Positions 15,718-24,699 are shown, numbered from the stretch's first letter. The stretch is 25,391 bases of DNA from Nitrosomonadaceae bacterium (GCA_024644425.1 JAHELA010000004.1:2537-27927), one strand, 5' to 3'. Notes: generated by a model not told the origin, from the sequence alone. Numbers and translations: made by a program.

Positions 15718-16620
15718 ATGGCTGGAAGCAGAGAAATACGGACTAAGATCAGTAGCGTAAAAAATACGCAAAAGATCACACGTGCGATGGAAATGGTGGC
15801 TGCCTCTAAAATGCGTAAAGCACAGGAGCGGATGAAAAAAGCACGTCCTTACGGTGACAAAATCAGAAATGTCGCAGCACACATGAGTCGGGCTAGCAGC
15901 GAATATAAACACTCTTTTCTGGTAGAAAGAGACACGGTCAAACGAATAGGAATTATTGTAGTTACTTCTGACAAGGGTTTATGCGGAGGCCTTAACACTA
16001 ATATTCTACGCTTAGCGACTGCAAAGATAAAAGAATGGGAAGGTGAGGGAGAGCAGATTGAAGTTTGTTGTATTGGTAATAAAAGTTTAGGTTTTATGAC
16101 CCGTGTCGGGGCAAATGTGGTTTCGAACGTTGTGGGGTTGGGTGATACCCCGCATTTAGAAAAGCTAATTGGTGCGGTGAAGGTGATACTTGATGGTTAC
16201 AATGAGGATCGTTTTGACCGAGTGTACCTTTTTTACACTCGCTTTATTAATGCCATGAAACAAGAGCCCATAATGGAAAAATTACTGCCACTGTCTGATG
16301 TGCAGCTTCAAGGTGGCGAAGAAAAAGAAGGCGATAACAGTCATCATGAGGGGGCGGCTGGAACATGGGACTATATCTACGAGCCTGATGCTAAGACCGT
16401 TATTGATGACATTATGGTGCGATATATTGAAGCACTCATTTATCAGTCGTTGACGGAAAACATAGCCTCCGAGCAATCTGCTCGGATGGTCGCAATGAAG
16501 GCTGCATCAGATAATGCGGGTGACGTAATAAATGAGCTTACATTAATTTACAACAAGACCCGTCAAGCGGCTATTACGAAAGAGCTTTCTGAAATAGTTG
16601 CTGGCGCTGCAGCAGTTTAA
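15718..16620 (+). CDS. atpG: F-type ATP synthase subunit gamma
   Basis: A 300-residue central-shaft subunit, slightly longer than E. coli (287). Both coiled-coil ends are clear: the N-terminal SREIRTKISSVKNTQKIT helix, and the C-terminal stretch with MKAASDNAGDVINEL and the NKTRQAAITKELSEIVAGA end. Residues about 205-221 form a Gly/Glu/His-rich insertion in the globular domain. Inserts at this position are common in betaproteobacterial gamma subunits and probably unstructured. It begins three bases after the atpA stop. Confidence 0.96.
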   Translation: MAGSREIRTKISSVKNTQKITRAMEMVAASKMRKAQERMKKARPYGDKIRNVAAHMSRASSEYKHSFLVERDTVKRIGIIVVTSDKGLCGGLNTNILRLATAKIKEWEGEGEQIEVCCIGNKSLGFMTRVGANVVSNVVGLGDTPHLEKLIGAVKVILDGYNEDRFDRVYLFYTRFINAMKQEPIMEKLLPLSDVQLQGGEEKEGDNSHHEGAAGTWDYIYEPDAKTVIDDIMVRYIEALIYQSLTENIASEQSARMVAMKAASDNAGDVINELTLIYNKTRQAAITKELSEIVAGAAAV

Positions 16621-16650
16621 TAATTTTTGATTTGTATTTAAGGAACAAAC

Positions 16651-18030
16651 ATGGACCAAGGAAAAATTGTTCAATGTATCGGCGCAGTAGTTGACGTCGA
16701 ATTTTCACGTGAGGCAATGCCAAAGGTGTATGACGCGCTGACAATGGAAGGATCAGAGCTCACTTTAGAGGTACAGCAGCAATTGGGCGATGGTGTAGTG
16801 CGCACGATTGCGCTTGGCTCGTCGGATGGGTTGCGTCGTGGAATGATGGTAACCAACACAAAAGAGCCAATAAAAGTACCGGTCGGTCCCAAGACATTGG
16901 GGCGCATCATGGATGTATTGGGGAAACCAATAGATGAGATGGGCCCTATCGGCGCAGAAAAAGCCATGTCGATTCATCGTAAGGCACCAGCATTTGACGA
17001 ATTGTCTGCATCGACTGAATTACTGGAAACAGGGATCAAGGTGATTGATTTAGTTTGTCCTTTTGCTAAAGGCGGCAAGGTGGGTCTGTTTGGTGGCGCG
17101 GGTGTTGGAAAGACCGTTAACATGATGGAATTAATCCGTAACATTGCAACTGAGCATAGCGGGTTTTCTGTCTTTGCCGGAGTGGGCGAGCGAACCCGTG
17201 AGGGAAACGACTTTTACCATGAAATGAAAGATTCTAACGTGCTCGATAAAGTGGCACTAGTTTACGGACAGATGAACGAGCCTCCTGGTAACAGGCTGCG
17301 TGTTGCCTTAACCGGTTTAACTATGGCTGAAAATTTCCGTGATGAAGGTCGGGATGTATTGTTGTTTGTGGACAATATATATCGTTTTACGCTTGCTGGA
17401 ACAGAAGTTTCCGCCTTACTGGGTCGTATGCCTTCTGCAGTGGGATATCAACCTACGCTGGCTGAAGAAATGGGTCGACTACAAGAACGCATTACCTCTA
17501 CTAAATCAGGCTCAATTACTTCGATTCAGGCGGTCTATGTGCCAGCGGATGACTTGACTGATCCCTCACCAGCTACTACTTTTGGGCACTTGGATGCAAC
17601 TGTGGTGCTATCACGCGATATTGCTTCGCTAGGAATATATCCAGCAGTGGATCCACTTGATTCGACATCGCGCCAGCTTGATCCTTTGGTTGTTGGTGAA
17701 GATCATTACAATACAGCGCGTGATGTGCAGCAAACACTGCAGCGTTATAAGGAATTACGTGACATTATTGCTATTTTGGGAATGGATGAGCTGTCTCCCG
17801 AAGATAAGCTGGCAGTAGCCAGGGCGCGCAAAATTCAACGTTTTCTATCACAGCCGTTTAATGTGGCAGAAGTATTCACTGGTTCTCCCGGAAAATATGT
17901 GTCACTGAAAGATACTATCAAGGGTTTTAAAGGCATAGTTAATGGTGAATATGATGATTTGCCAGAGCAAGCTTTTTACATGGTTGGAGGGATAGAAGAG
18001 GCTGTTGAAAAGGCTAAGAGTGTTCAGTAG
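16651..18030 (+). CDS. atpD: F-type ATP synthase subunit beta (catalytic)
   Basis: A 459-residue catalytic subunit (E. coli 460). The P-loop is GGAGVGKT (148-155). The catalytic Glu180 is in GVGERTREG, the Walker B segment is DVLLFVDNIYRF, and the DELSPED loop matches the DELSEED lever that contacts gamma. The ATP synthase signature PAVDPLDSTS is present. A gap of 30 bases with an AAGGA ribosome-binding site separates it from atpG. Confidence 0.98.
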   Translation: MDQGKIVQCIGAVVDVEFSREAMPKVYDALTMEGSELTLEVQQQLGDGVVRTIALGSSDGLRRGMMVTNTKEPIKVPVGPKTLGRIMDVLGKPIDEMGPIGAEKAMSIHRKAPAFDELSASTELLETGIKVIDLVCPFAKGGKVGLFGGAGVGKTVNMMELIRNIATEHSGFSVFAGVGERTREGNDFYHEMKDSNVLDKVALVYGQMNEPPGNRLRVALTGLTMAENFRDEGRDVLLFVDNIYRFTLAGTEVSALLGRMPSAVGYQPTLAEEMGRLQERITSTKSGSITSIQAVYVPADDLTDPSPATTFGHLDATVVLSRDIASLGIYPAVDPLDSTSRQLDPLVVGEDHYNTARDVQQTLQRYKELRDIIAILGMDELSPEDKLAVARARKIQRFLSQPFNVAEVFTGSPGKYVSLKDTIKGFKGIVNGEYDDLPEQAFYMVGGIEEAVEKAKSVQ

Positions 18031-18042
18031 GAGTTAAAAGTT

Positions 18043-18468
18043 ATGGCAATGACAATACATGTAGATGTGGTAAGTGCTGAGCAAGCCATTTTTTCTGGGC
18101 TTGCAGAGGTTGTCATTGTGCCAGCACAAATGGGCGAAGTGGGCATTTATCCTCGTCATGCGCCGTTAATTACAAGAATAAAGCCTGGATCGGTTCGGAT
18201 TAAGGTGCCTGACCGTTCTGAGGAAGAATTAATTTATGTTTCTGGTGGAATGCTGGAAGTGCAACCTAGTGTAGTGACTATTCTTGCTGACACTGCTGTA
18301 CGTGGTACTGATCTAGATGAGGCTAAAGCCCTAGAAGCTAAAGCACTTGCAGAGGAAGCTATGAAAGATAAATCTTCTAAGATAGATTACGCCCGTGCTC
18401 AGGCTGAATTGGCTGAATCTATTGCCCAGATAGCGGCGATTGAAAAATTGAAGAAACGCTCACACTGA
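18043..18468 (+). CDS. atpC: F-type ATP synthase subunit epsilon
   Basis: A 141-residue rotor subunit and autoinhibitor of ATP hydrolysis. The N-terminal beta-sandwich (about 1-88) includes VPAQMGEVGIYPRHAPLI, the usual GELGI..GHAPLLT-type motif. The C-terminal two-helix hairpin (about 93-139) is present, so regulatory inhibition is possible. An AGGAG ribosome-binding site overlaps the end of atpD. It is the last gene of the atp operon and is followed by a strong terminator. Confidence 0.96.
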   Translation: MAMTIHVDVVSAEQAIFSGLAEVVIVPAQMGEVGIYPRHAPLITRIKPGSVRIKVPDRSEEELIYVSGGMLEVQPSVVTILADTAVRGTDLDEAKALEAKALAEEAMKDKSSKIDYARAQAELAESIAQIAAIEKLKKRSH

Positions 18469-18483
18469 GTATTATTTGTACCC

Positions 18484-18517
18484 AAAAAAGGCGGCATAAG
18501 CCGCCTTTTTGTTTTTT
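18484..18517 (+). terminator. Rho-independent terminator of the atp operon
   Basis: A perfect 11-bp stem (18485-18495 with 18500-18510) around an ATAA loop, with a GGCGGC/GCCGCC core, followed by T5-G-T6. It lies 16 bases after the atpC stop. The flanking A run gives it symmetry, but no minus-strand gene approaches it, so it serves atpC. Confidence 0.93.
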
Positions 18518-18657
18518 ATGATAATTTATGCAAAAAGTAGAAATTACAGTTAAACTTTATACTGTGCCATCCGATTAATTAGATTGTAATCAAGTTATTG
18601 CTTGATGAGTTCAGTTGTAAAACATTTCTTACGAAAGTTTATTTACCTATTATTGTC

Positions 18658-20040
18658 GTGCAAAATTTGAATATTGTCATTTTGGCTGCTGGACTTGGAA
18701 AGCGTATGTATTCTGCTTTACCTAAGGTTTTGCATCCTCTGGCAGGAAAGCCATTACTTCTACATGTACTTGAAGCAGCTCAAGCATTATCACCTCAAAA
18801 GATTTGTATTATATATGGACATGGTAACGAAACTGTTCCTCAGACAATAGCCAACAATAAATTTATTTGGGTAAAGCAAGAACTACAATTAGGTACTGGC
18901 CATGCATTAATGCAGTCTCTGCCACATTTAAATAAAGATGGCGTAACTCTGGTGCTCTATGGTGACGTACCGCTTAACCAAGTCATCACTCTAGAGAAGC
19001 TAATAAAAGTAGCTTCGACAAAAAACCTGGCTTTATTAACTGTGGAATTAGATGACCCATCTGGCTATGGCAGAATCATACGCGATATTGAAACTGGTAA
19101 AGTTTCCGCAATTGTAGAAGAGAAAGACGCTAACATTACTCAGCGGAAAATACACGAAGTTAATACCGGAATCATGGTGGCCCAGAATTCACGATTACAG
19201 GATTGGTTGCCTAGGCTTGAGAACAAAAACACACAAAAGGAATATTACCTCACTGACATTGTAGCAATGGCAACTAAAGCAGGTGTCAACATAGAGGCGA
19301 CTCATCCAAGCTATACTTGGGAGGTAATGGGGGTAAACAGCAAAATACAATTAGCAGAGCTAGAACGAATTTACCAAAATGAATTTGCAAAAAAACTACT
19401 CAAGCAAGGCGTGACTTTGGCTGACCCTTCACGTATTGATATTCGTGGGCAATTGGATTGTGGCAAAGATGTGGAAATAGATATCAATTGTATTTTTGAG
19501 GGACTAGTGAAAATAGGTGACGGCGTCAGGATAGGGGCTCATAGTATATTAAAGAATGTGAATATCGAAGCAGGTACGATAATTTTTCCATTTAGTTCGA
19601 TTGAAAACGCTGATATCGGAAAAAATTGTCGTATTGGTCCATTTGCTCGCATGCGCCCAGGAACAAAACTTTCTAACGAGGTTCACATCGGCAACTTTGT
19701 TGAAGTTAAGAATAGCAGAATTGCTGCTGGTAGCAAGGCGAATCACTTGAGCTATATTGGTGATACAACAATGGGAAAAAATGTAAATGTTGGTGCAGGC
19801 ACTATCACATGCAATTATGATGGAGCAAACAAGTTTCAAACTATTATCGAAGACAATGTATTTATCGGCTCGGACACTCAGTTAATTGCACCTGTGAAGG
19901 TGGCAAAGGGTTCTACAATTGGTGCAGGGTCTACTATTACCAGGGATGCCCCTCCAGATGAACTAACCTTATCACGCGCAAAACAAATAAGTGTATTTGG
20001 GTGGAAGCGACCTGTGAAAAAAACGAAAGCTGAAAAATAA
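18658..20040 (+). CDS. glmU: Bifunctional N-acetylglucosamine-1-P uridyltransferase / glucosamine-1-P acetyltransferase GlmU
   Basis: A 460-residue cytoplasmic enzyme that acetylates glucosamine-1-phosphate and then transfers UMP to give UDP-GlcNAc for peptidoglycan and LPS. The uridyltransferase domain starts with LAAGLGKRM (9-17), has YGDVP with metal-binding Asp103, and runs to about 230. A left-handed beta-helix acetyltransferase domain follows, with the catalytic-type His363 in ANHLSYIGD and the NYDG motif. No ATG is available near the N-terminus. GTG at 18658 gives MQNLNIVILAAG and E. coli-like numbering; TTG at 18667 or a 20-residue extension from TTG at 18598 are alternatives, and none has a clear ribosome-binding site. 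The gene's last ~105 bases are duplicated just downstream. The 141 bases before it (18517-18657) show no clear promoter. Confidence 0.94.
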   Translation: MQNLNIVILAAGLGKRMYSALPKVLHPLAGKPLLLHVLEAAQALSPQKICIIYGHGNETVPQTIANNKFIWVKQELQLGTGHALMQSLPHLNKDGVTLVLYGDVPLNQVITLEKLIKVASTKNLALLTVELDDPSGYGRIIRDIETGKVSAIVEEKDANITQRKIHEVNTGIMVAQNSRLQDWLPRLENKNTQKEYYLTDIVAMATKAGVNIEATHPSYTWEVMGVNSKIQLAELERIYQNEFAKKLLKQGVTLADPSRIDIRGQLDCGKDVEIDINCIFEGLVKIGDGVRIGAHSILKNVNIEAGTIIFPFSSIENADIGKNCRIGPFARMRPGTKLSNEVHIGNFVEVKNSRIAAGSKANHLSYIGDTTMGKNVNVGAGTITCNYDGANKFQTIIEDNVFIGSDTQLIAPVKVAKGSTIGAGSTITRDAPPDELTLSRAKQISVFGWKRPVKKTKAEK

Positions 20041-20186
20041 ATTTTAATAATGGTGAATTTGTTACCAGAAATACACCTCCAGATGAGCTAACATTATCAC
20101 GCGCAAAACAAATAAGTGTATTTGGGTGGAAGCGACCTGTGAAAAAAACGAAAGCTGAAAAATAAATTTTAATAATGGTGAATTTG
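19937..20186 (+). repeat. 125-bp imperfect tandem duplication of the glmU 3' end
   Basis: Unit 1 (19937-20061) covers the last 34 codons of glmU plus 21 bases of its 3' flank. Unit 2 (20062-20186) repeats it directly, and the first three bases begin again at 20187-20189. The units differ at six positions, all in the first 32 bases (19944, 19945, 19948, 19950, 19962, 19968 of unit 1). The following 96 bases are identical. Confidence 0.95.
20064..20165 (+). pseudogene. Detached glmU 3' fragment (33 codons, no start)
   Basis: Unit 2 of the duplication still reads in one frame as the GlmU C-terminus, TRNTPPDELTLSR onward to a stop matching that of glmU. It differs from the intact gene by Asp to Asn and Ala to Thr, plus three silent third-position changes. 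It has no start codon or ribosome-binding site, so it should not be translated alone. It is a relic of duplication or recombination, or an assembly artefact. Confidence 0.8.
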
Positions 20187-20231
20187 TTAGCCCCTTAAAG
20201 TTCTAGAATTTTGTGACAAGGAAGATTTCTT

Positions 20232-22079
20232 ATGTGTGGCATAGTTGGTGCAGTAGCCCAAAATAATATTGTTCCCGCCTTGCTAGAAGGTTTGCATCGC
20301 TTGGAATATCGTGGTTATGATTCTGCTGGAATTGCATTATTAAATGGCAAATTAAGTCGATTGCGGACAACTGGACGGGTTGCAGAGCTTAGTAAACTTG
20401 CAAAAGAACGGAAGTTTCAAGGTGAGATCGGTATTGCTCATACCCGATGGGCTACACACGGCGCACCTTCTGAGCGTAATGCTCATCCCCACTTCTCTGG
20501 CGAGATGCCAAAGGTTGCTGTGGTGCATAACGGTATAATCGAGAACCATGAGACCTTACATAATCGTTTGCAGGCAGCAGGATTTGAGTTTGTTTCTGAT
20601 ACCGACACTGAAGTTATAGCGCATCTCATCACTCTTAATCTAAAAAAAGCTCCAGATTTATTTGAAGCGGTATGCCAATCTGTTTCCGAATTGCAGGGTG
20701 CTTTTGCCATTGCTGTAATGGAAGAGACCCATCCAGAGCGTATTATTGTTTCCCGTAATGGCGCACCTCTACTGCTAGGGCTAGGTGAGGATGGGAACTA
20801 TGCTGCATCTGATGCATCTGCATTGTTGCAGGTTACTAAACGCATGATTTATTTGGAAGAGGGTGACGTAGCTGAACTACGTCGTGATAGTTATCGTATC
20901 GTTAGCTGTCTTGGAACAGCGCCGTACAAGGAGGTGCCGCGTGTTGTACACGAAAGTGAGCTCACTAATGAGGCGGTAGAAATTGGACCTTACGATCACT
21001 TTATGCAAAAAGAAATATTCGAACAACCAGGTGCAGTGGCAAATACACTGGAAATGGTACTCAATGCTCAGTCTATTTCCCCGCGATTATTTGGAAGCGA
21101 GGCAGAAAATATTTTCAAGCAGACAGATGGGGTCTTAATACTTGCTTGTGGCACTAGTTATCATGCTGGATTAGTTGCTCGTTATTGGCTTGAATCTGTG
21201 GCTGGACTAACTTGTAATGTTGAGATTGCAAGTGAATATCGCTATCGTGAACCAGTCTCACAATCAAATGCATTAGTAATAGGAATCTCTCAGTCTGGAG
21301 AGACTGCTGATACTTTGGCTGCACTTAGCTACGCAAAATCATTAGGGCATCGTCATAGCCTTGCTATATGTAACGTAGCGGAAAGCGCACTTGTTAGGCA
21401 AACTGATTTACGATTTTTAACTCGCGCAGGACCAGAAATAGGTGTGGCTTCCACAAAGGCGTTTACTACGCAGCTAGCCGCACTAATGTTGTTTACCATG
21501 ACATTAGCAAAGTTACGTGGGAAATTATCTGGTGAAAGCGAGTTTGAAATGATAGCCGCACTACGCCATCTACCTGTTGCATTGAAACTTGCCTTGCAAG
21601 TAGAGGCACAGGCTAAGGTCTGGGCCGAAAGATTCTCTCAAAAGCGTCATGCTCTATTTCTTGGACGTGGTATGCATTATCCAATTGCCATGGAAGGTGC
21701 GCTTAAACTCAAGGAAATTTCATATATTCATGCTGAAGCTTACGCTGCAGGAGAATTGAAGCATGGCCCACTTGCTTTAGTAGATAAAGATATGCCTGTA
21801 GTTGCAATTGCGCCTAACGATACATTGCTTGAGAAACTAAAATCTAATTTACAGGAAGTACATGCACGCGGAGGGGAGCTTTATGTCTTTGCAGATGCAG
21901 ATTCACATATTCAGGAAAGTGAGGGGCTGCATGTAATTCGTATGGCAGAGCATGCTGGGTTGCTAAGTCCTATTCTTCACACGATTCCATTGCAGTTACT
22001 TGCTTACCATGTTGCCTTACAAAAAGGTACCGATGTTGATAAACCACGAAATTTAGCAAAATCGGTAACTGTAGAATGA
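20232..22079 (+). CDS. glmS: Glutamine-fructose-6-phosphate aminotransferase (isomerizing) GlmS
   Basis: A 615-residue enzyme that makes glucosamine-6-phosphate from fructose-6-phosphate and glutamine, the entry step to UDP-GlcNAc. The N-terminal Ntn glutaminase domain begins MCGIVGAV, with Cys2 becoming the nucleophile after Met removal. HTRWATHG and the HNGIIEN segment are intact. Two SIS isomerase domains follow, with CGTSYHAG and SQSGETADT in the first. The C-terminus ends PRNLAKSVTVE, as required for the sugar site. An AAGGAAG ribosome-binding site (20218-20224) precedes the ATG. There is no terminator between glmU and glmS, so they are probably co-transcribed through the duplication. 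The leader is far too short for a glmS ribozyme. Confidence 0.97.
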   Translation: MCGIVGAVAQNNIVPALLEGLHRLEYRGYDSAGIALLNGKLSRLRTTGRVAELSKLAKERKFQGEIGIAHTRWATHGAPSERNAHPHFSGEMPKVAVVHNGIIENHETLHNRLQAAGFEFVSDTDTEVIAHLITLNLKKAPDLFEAVCQSVSELQGAFAIAVMEETHPERIIVSRNGAPLLLGLGEDGNYAASDASALLQVTKRMIYLEEGDVAELRRDSYRIVSCLGTAPYKEVPRVVHESELTNEAVEIGPYDHFMQKEIFEQPGAVANTLEMVLNAQSISPRLFGSEAENIFKQTDGVLILACGTSYHAGLVARYWLESVAGLTCNVEIASEYRYREPVSQSNALVIGISQSGETADTLAALSYAKSLGHRHSLAICNVAESALVRQTDLRFLTRAGPEIGVASTKAFTTQLAALMLFTMTLAKLRGKLSGESEFEMIAALRHLPVALKLALQVEAQAKVWAERFSQKRHALFLGRGMHYPIAMEGALKLKEISYIHAEAYAAGELKHGPLALVDKDMPVVAIAPNDTLLEKLKSNLQEVHARGGELYVFADADSHIQESEGLHVIRMAEHAGLLSPILHTIPLQLLAYHVALQKGTDVDKPRNLAKSVTVE

Positions 22080-22248
22080 AAAAGTAATAAAGAACGTAGC
22101 TCGAAATTTTACAATGGAAATTCTCCAGTCTGCCACATTTTTTTACCTATAAAAGTTTGGCGTTCATTAATATTTAAATTGGCGACAGAATTTTTTATTA
22201 ATTTCGAAATATTTTATTTAAGCACTGAGGGTATATCGCGAGCTTTCT

Positions 22249-22254
22249 TATAAT
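22249..22254 (+). promoter_or_regulatory. Possible -10 element upstream of the nucleotide-sugar genes
   Basis: A perfect TATAAT lies 38 bases before the dehydrogenase start, in a 212-base AT-rich gap after glmS (22080-22291). No good -35 is found at 16-18 bases (the best are G-rich stretches near 22225-22231), so an activator may be needed, or the match may be chance. I see no clear terminator in the gap. Confidence 0.35.
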
Positions 22255-22291
22255 AATGTGAATTACAAAAACTCTATTTTGGAGAGGAATT

Positions 22292-23572
22292 ATGAGCGTA
22301 GTTGCTGTAGTTGGTTTGGGGTATGTTGGATTACCTTTGGCTGTCGAATTTGGTAAAAAAGGGAAAACTATAGGTTATGATCCTTCTGGCAGTAAAATTG
22401 AAAATTATAAGCGTTGTATTGATCCAACTGGTGAAGTTTCTAGTGATGACCTGAAAGCTGCAAAGAGCTTAACTGTGACAACTGATCCCTCTGAGTTGTC
22501 TTTAGCAGACCACATTATAGTTTCAGTTCCTACTCCAGTAGACCTTGCTCATCAGCCTAATTTTACGTCGCTTATAAGTGCGAGTGAAACAATCGGAAAA
22601 TATATGAAGCGTGGGGCCATTGTTACCTATGAATCAACGGTTTATCCTGGGGCAACAGAGGAAGTTTGTGTTCCAGTTTTAGAGAAGTGTTCAGGCATGA
22701 AATGGAAGAAAGATTTTCATGTTGGATTTTCTCCAGAGCGAATCAATCCTGGTGATAAAAAGCATACACTGACGGCAATCGTAAAGGTCGTGTCGGGGGA
22801 TGATGCGGACACCCTAGAAAAAATTGCTGTACTCTATGAAACTGTAATAAAAGCTGGGGTGCATCGTACATCAAGTATTAAAGTTGCTGAAGCTGCCAAG
22901 GTTATCGAAAATACACAGCGTGATCTTAACATTGCATTGATGAATGAGTTGGCGATTATTTTCGATAAGTTGGAAATTGATTCATTAGAAGTTTTGCAGG
23001 CTGCAGGTACTAAATGGAATTTTCTTCCTTTTCGTCCTGGTTTAGTAGGAGGGCATTGCATTGGTGTAGATCCATATTATCTTACACATAAGGCGGAAAT
23101 GATTGGATACAGTCCCCAGGTGATTCTGGCAGGAAGACGCATCAATGACAGTATGGCAAAATTTGTTGCTGAACAAACGATAAAGCAGATTATTAAGGCT
23201 AATTGTAATGTCAAGGGTGCAAAAGTAAATGTGCTCGGTCTAACATTCAAAGAGAATTGCCCTGATTTAAGAAATTCTAAAGTTGCAGAGTTAATATTTG
23301 AACTAAAGTCTTTCGGGGTTGATCTGCATATTCATGATCCTGTTGCAGATGCTAAAGAAGCCCGTCATGAATATGGTGTAGAACTAGAGTCTTGGGATAG
23401 TCTCCCATGTGCTGAGGTTATTATTGCTGCAGTATCTCACCAAGAATTTATTGGAAGACCAATATCTGATTTTCAATCCAAAGTTATTAAGGGCGGATGC
23501 TTCATTGATGTTAAATCTCAGTTTGATCAAAAAGAACTTAATGAAGCGGGCCTTAGTGTTTGGCGCCTCTAA
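22292..23572 (+). CDS. UDP-N-acetylhexosamine 6-dehydrogenase, TviB/WbpO type
   Basis: A 426-residue NAD-dependent enzyme of the UDP-glucose/GDP-mannose dehydrogenase family, probably oxidising UDP-GalNAc or UDP-GlcNAc at C6 to the uronic acid. The Rossmann motif is VGLGYVGLP (7-15). The TviB-type segment GFSPERINPGDK is at 145-156. The catalytic Cys256 is in GGHCIGVDPYYL and Lys203 in AEAAKVIENTQRD. The GLTFKENCPDLRNSK motif opens the C-terminal domain. A strong GGAGAGGA ribosome-binding site precedes the ATG. It pairs with the epimerase 21 bases downstream. The substrate is inferred from that pairing and from overall likeness to TviB/WbpO. UDP-ManNAc dehydrogenase (WecC) is less likely. Confidence 0.9.
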   Translation: MSVVAVVGLGYVGLPLAVEFGKKGKTIGYDPSGSKIENYKRCIDPTGEVSSDDLKAAKSLTVTTDPSELSLADHIIVSVPTPVDLAHQPNFTSLISASETIGKYMKRGAIVTYESTVYPGATEEVCVPVLEKCSGMKWKKDFHVGFSPERINPGDKKHTLTAIVKVVSGDDADTLEKIAVLYETVIKAGVHRTSSIKVAEAAKVIENTQRDLNIALMNELAIIFDKLEIDSLEVLQAAGTKWNFLPFRPGLVGGHCIGVDPYYLTHKAEMIGYSPQVILAGRRINDSMAKFVAEQTIKQIIKANCNVKGAKVNVLGLTFKENCPDLRNSKVAELIFELKSFGVDLHIHDPVADAKEARHEYGVELESWDSLPCAEVIIAAVSHQEFIGRPISDFQSKVIKGGCFIDVKSQFDQKELNEAGLSVWRL

Positions 23573-23593
23573 ATTTAAAAAGAGTAAAATAAG

Positions 23594-24631
23594 TTGAATA
23601 CCACAAAATATCATTGTGCTCTTGAGCACTTGAAAGAGCATCAATATTGTTGGTTAATTACTGGTGTTGCTGGTTTTATAGGATCCAATTTATTGCAGGC
23701 GTTACTCAAGTTAAACCAGAAAGTAATTGGACTAGATAATTTCTCAACCGGTTACACGTATAATCTTGAGCAGGTAAGAGAACAGGTAGGAGAACAACTC
23801 TGGCGAAAATTTAAATTTATGGAAGGAGATATCTGTCGGCTTGATGATTGTAGGCAGGCTTGTTTCAAGGTAGATTATGTTTTGCATCAAGCAGCTTTAG
23901 GATCTGTTCCTCGCTCAATTGAATCCCCTATACTGACAAATGAAAGTAATATTTCTGGTTTTCTCAATATGCTAGTAGCATCGAGAGATGCTCCTGTGAA
24001 GCGTTTTGTTTATGCAGCATCTAGTTCAACATATGGCGATCATCCTGATTTGCCAAAAGTTGAATCTATGATAGGTAGACCGCTCTCGCCATACGCGGTT
24101 ACAAAGTACGTTAATGAACTTTATGCTGATGTATTTTATAGTTGCTATGGTGTTGAGTCTATTGGGTTGCGTTATTTCAATGTTTTTGGCCCACGACAAG
24201 ACCCGAATGGTGCATATGCTGCTGTGATTCCGCAATGGATTGCTGCCCTGATTAAAGGCCAATCTCTTCAGATAAATGGAGATGGGGAAACAAGCCGAGA
24301 TTTCTGCTATATAGAAAATGTTGTACAAGTAAATATTCTTTCAGCGCTGGCCAATGATGTAAAGGCAGTAAATCAAGTATATAATGTGGCTCTCAATGAA
24401 CGCACAAGTCTTAACCAACTATATGAAATGATACGTGCTTTGTTAGTGAAAAGATTCCCACACTTGGAGAATCATAAGCCCCGGTACGTGGCTTTTCGTG
24501 AAGGTGATGTTCGTCATTCTCAGGCTGATATTTCTAAGGCTATTAGGTTATTAGGCTATGCTCCAACTCATCGAATTGATGAGGGCCTAAAGCAAGCATT
24601 AGACTGGTACACTGCTCATGTTTCGGCCTGA
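23594..24631 (+). CDS. UDP-N-acetylglucosamine 4-epimerase, TviC/WbpP type
   Basis: A 345-residue short-chain dehydrogenase/reductase that interconverts UDP-GlcNAc and UDP-GalNAc or the matching uronic acids. The NAD motif is GVAGFIG (24-30). The catalytic set is Ser143-145 and YAVTK (Tyr167, Lys171). The stretches HQAALGSVPRSI, AASSSTYGDHP and LRYFNVFGPRQDPNGAYAAV match WbpP of Pseudomonas aeruginosa O6 as I recall it. The start is TTG; an in-frame TAA at 23585-23587 and no other usable codon make it the only option, with a weak AAGAG site. Together with the upstream dehydrogenase it would supply a GalNAcA-type sugar for O-antigen, capsule or exopolysaccharide. No glycosyltransferases are inside the window. 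Confidence 0.9.
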   Translation: MNTTKYHCALEHLKEHQYCWLITGVAGFIGSNLLQALLKLNQKVIGLDNFSTGYTYNLEQVREQVGEQLWRKFKFMEGDICRLDDCRQACFKVDYVLHQAALGSVPRSIESPILTNESNISGFLNMLVASRDAPVKRFVYAASSSTYGDHPDLPKVESMIGRPLSPYAVTKYVNELYADVFYSCYGVESIGLRYFNVFGPRQDPNGAYAAVIPQWIAALIKGQSLQINGDGETSRDFCYIENVVQVNILSALANDVKAVNQVYNVALNERTSLNQLYEMIRALLVKRFPHLENHKPRYVAFREGDVRHSQADISKAIRLLGYAPTHRIDEGLKQALDWYTAHVSA

Positions 24632-24699
24632 GTTTTATTTCAATATTTATTCCTAAAACAATTCAGTTTATAAAACTTTATAGTTTGATTGCTCCCTAA

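Noticed and set aside
15168..15912. Long minus-strand open frames antisense to atpA and atpG
   Set aside because: Cys/Ser/Thr-rich products with no domain and no ribosome-binding sites, fully covered by conserved atp genes.
20190..20231. Possible glmS ribozyme or riboswitch in the glmS leader
   Set aside because: Only about 40 bases lie between the duplication and the start codon, there is no core-like structure, and the element is typical of Firmicutes.
22080..22291. Tn7-like insertion or integron immediately after glmS
   Set aside because: The downstream gene order made me look, but there are no recognisable terminal repeats, transposase fragments or target-site duplication in this AT-rich gap.
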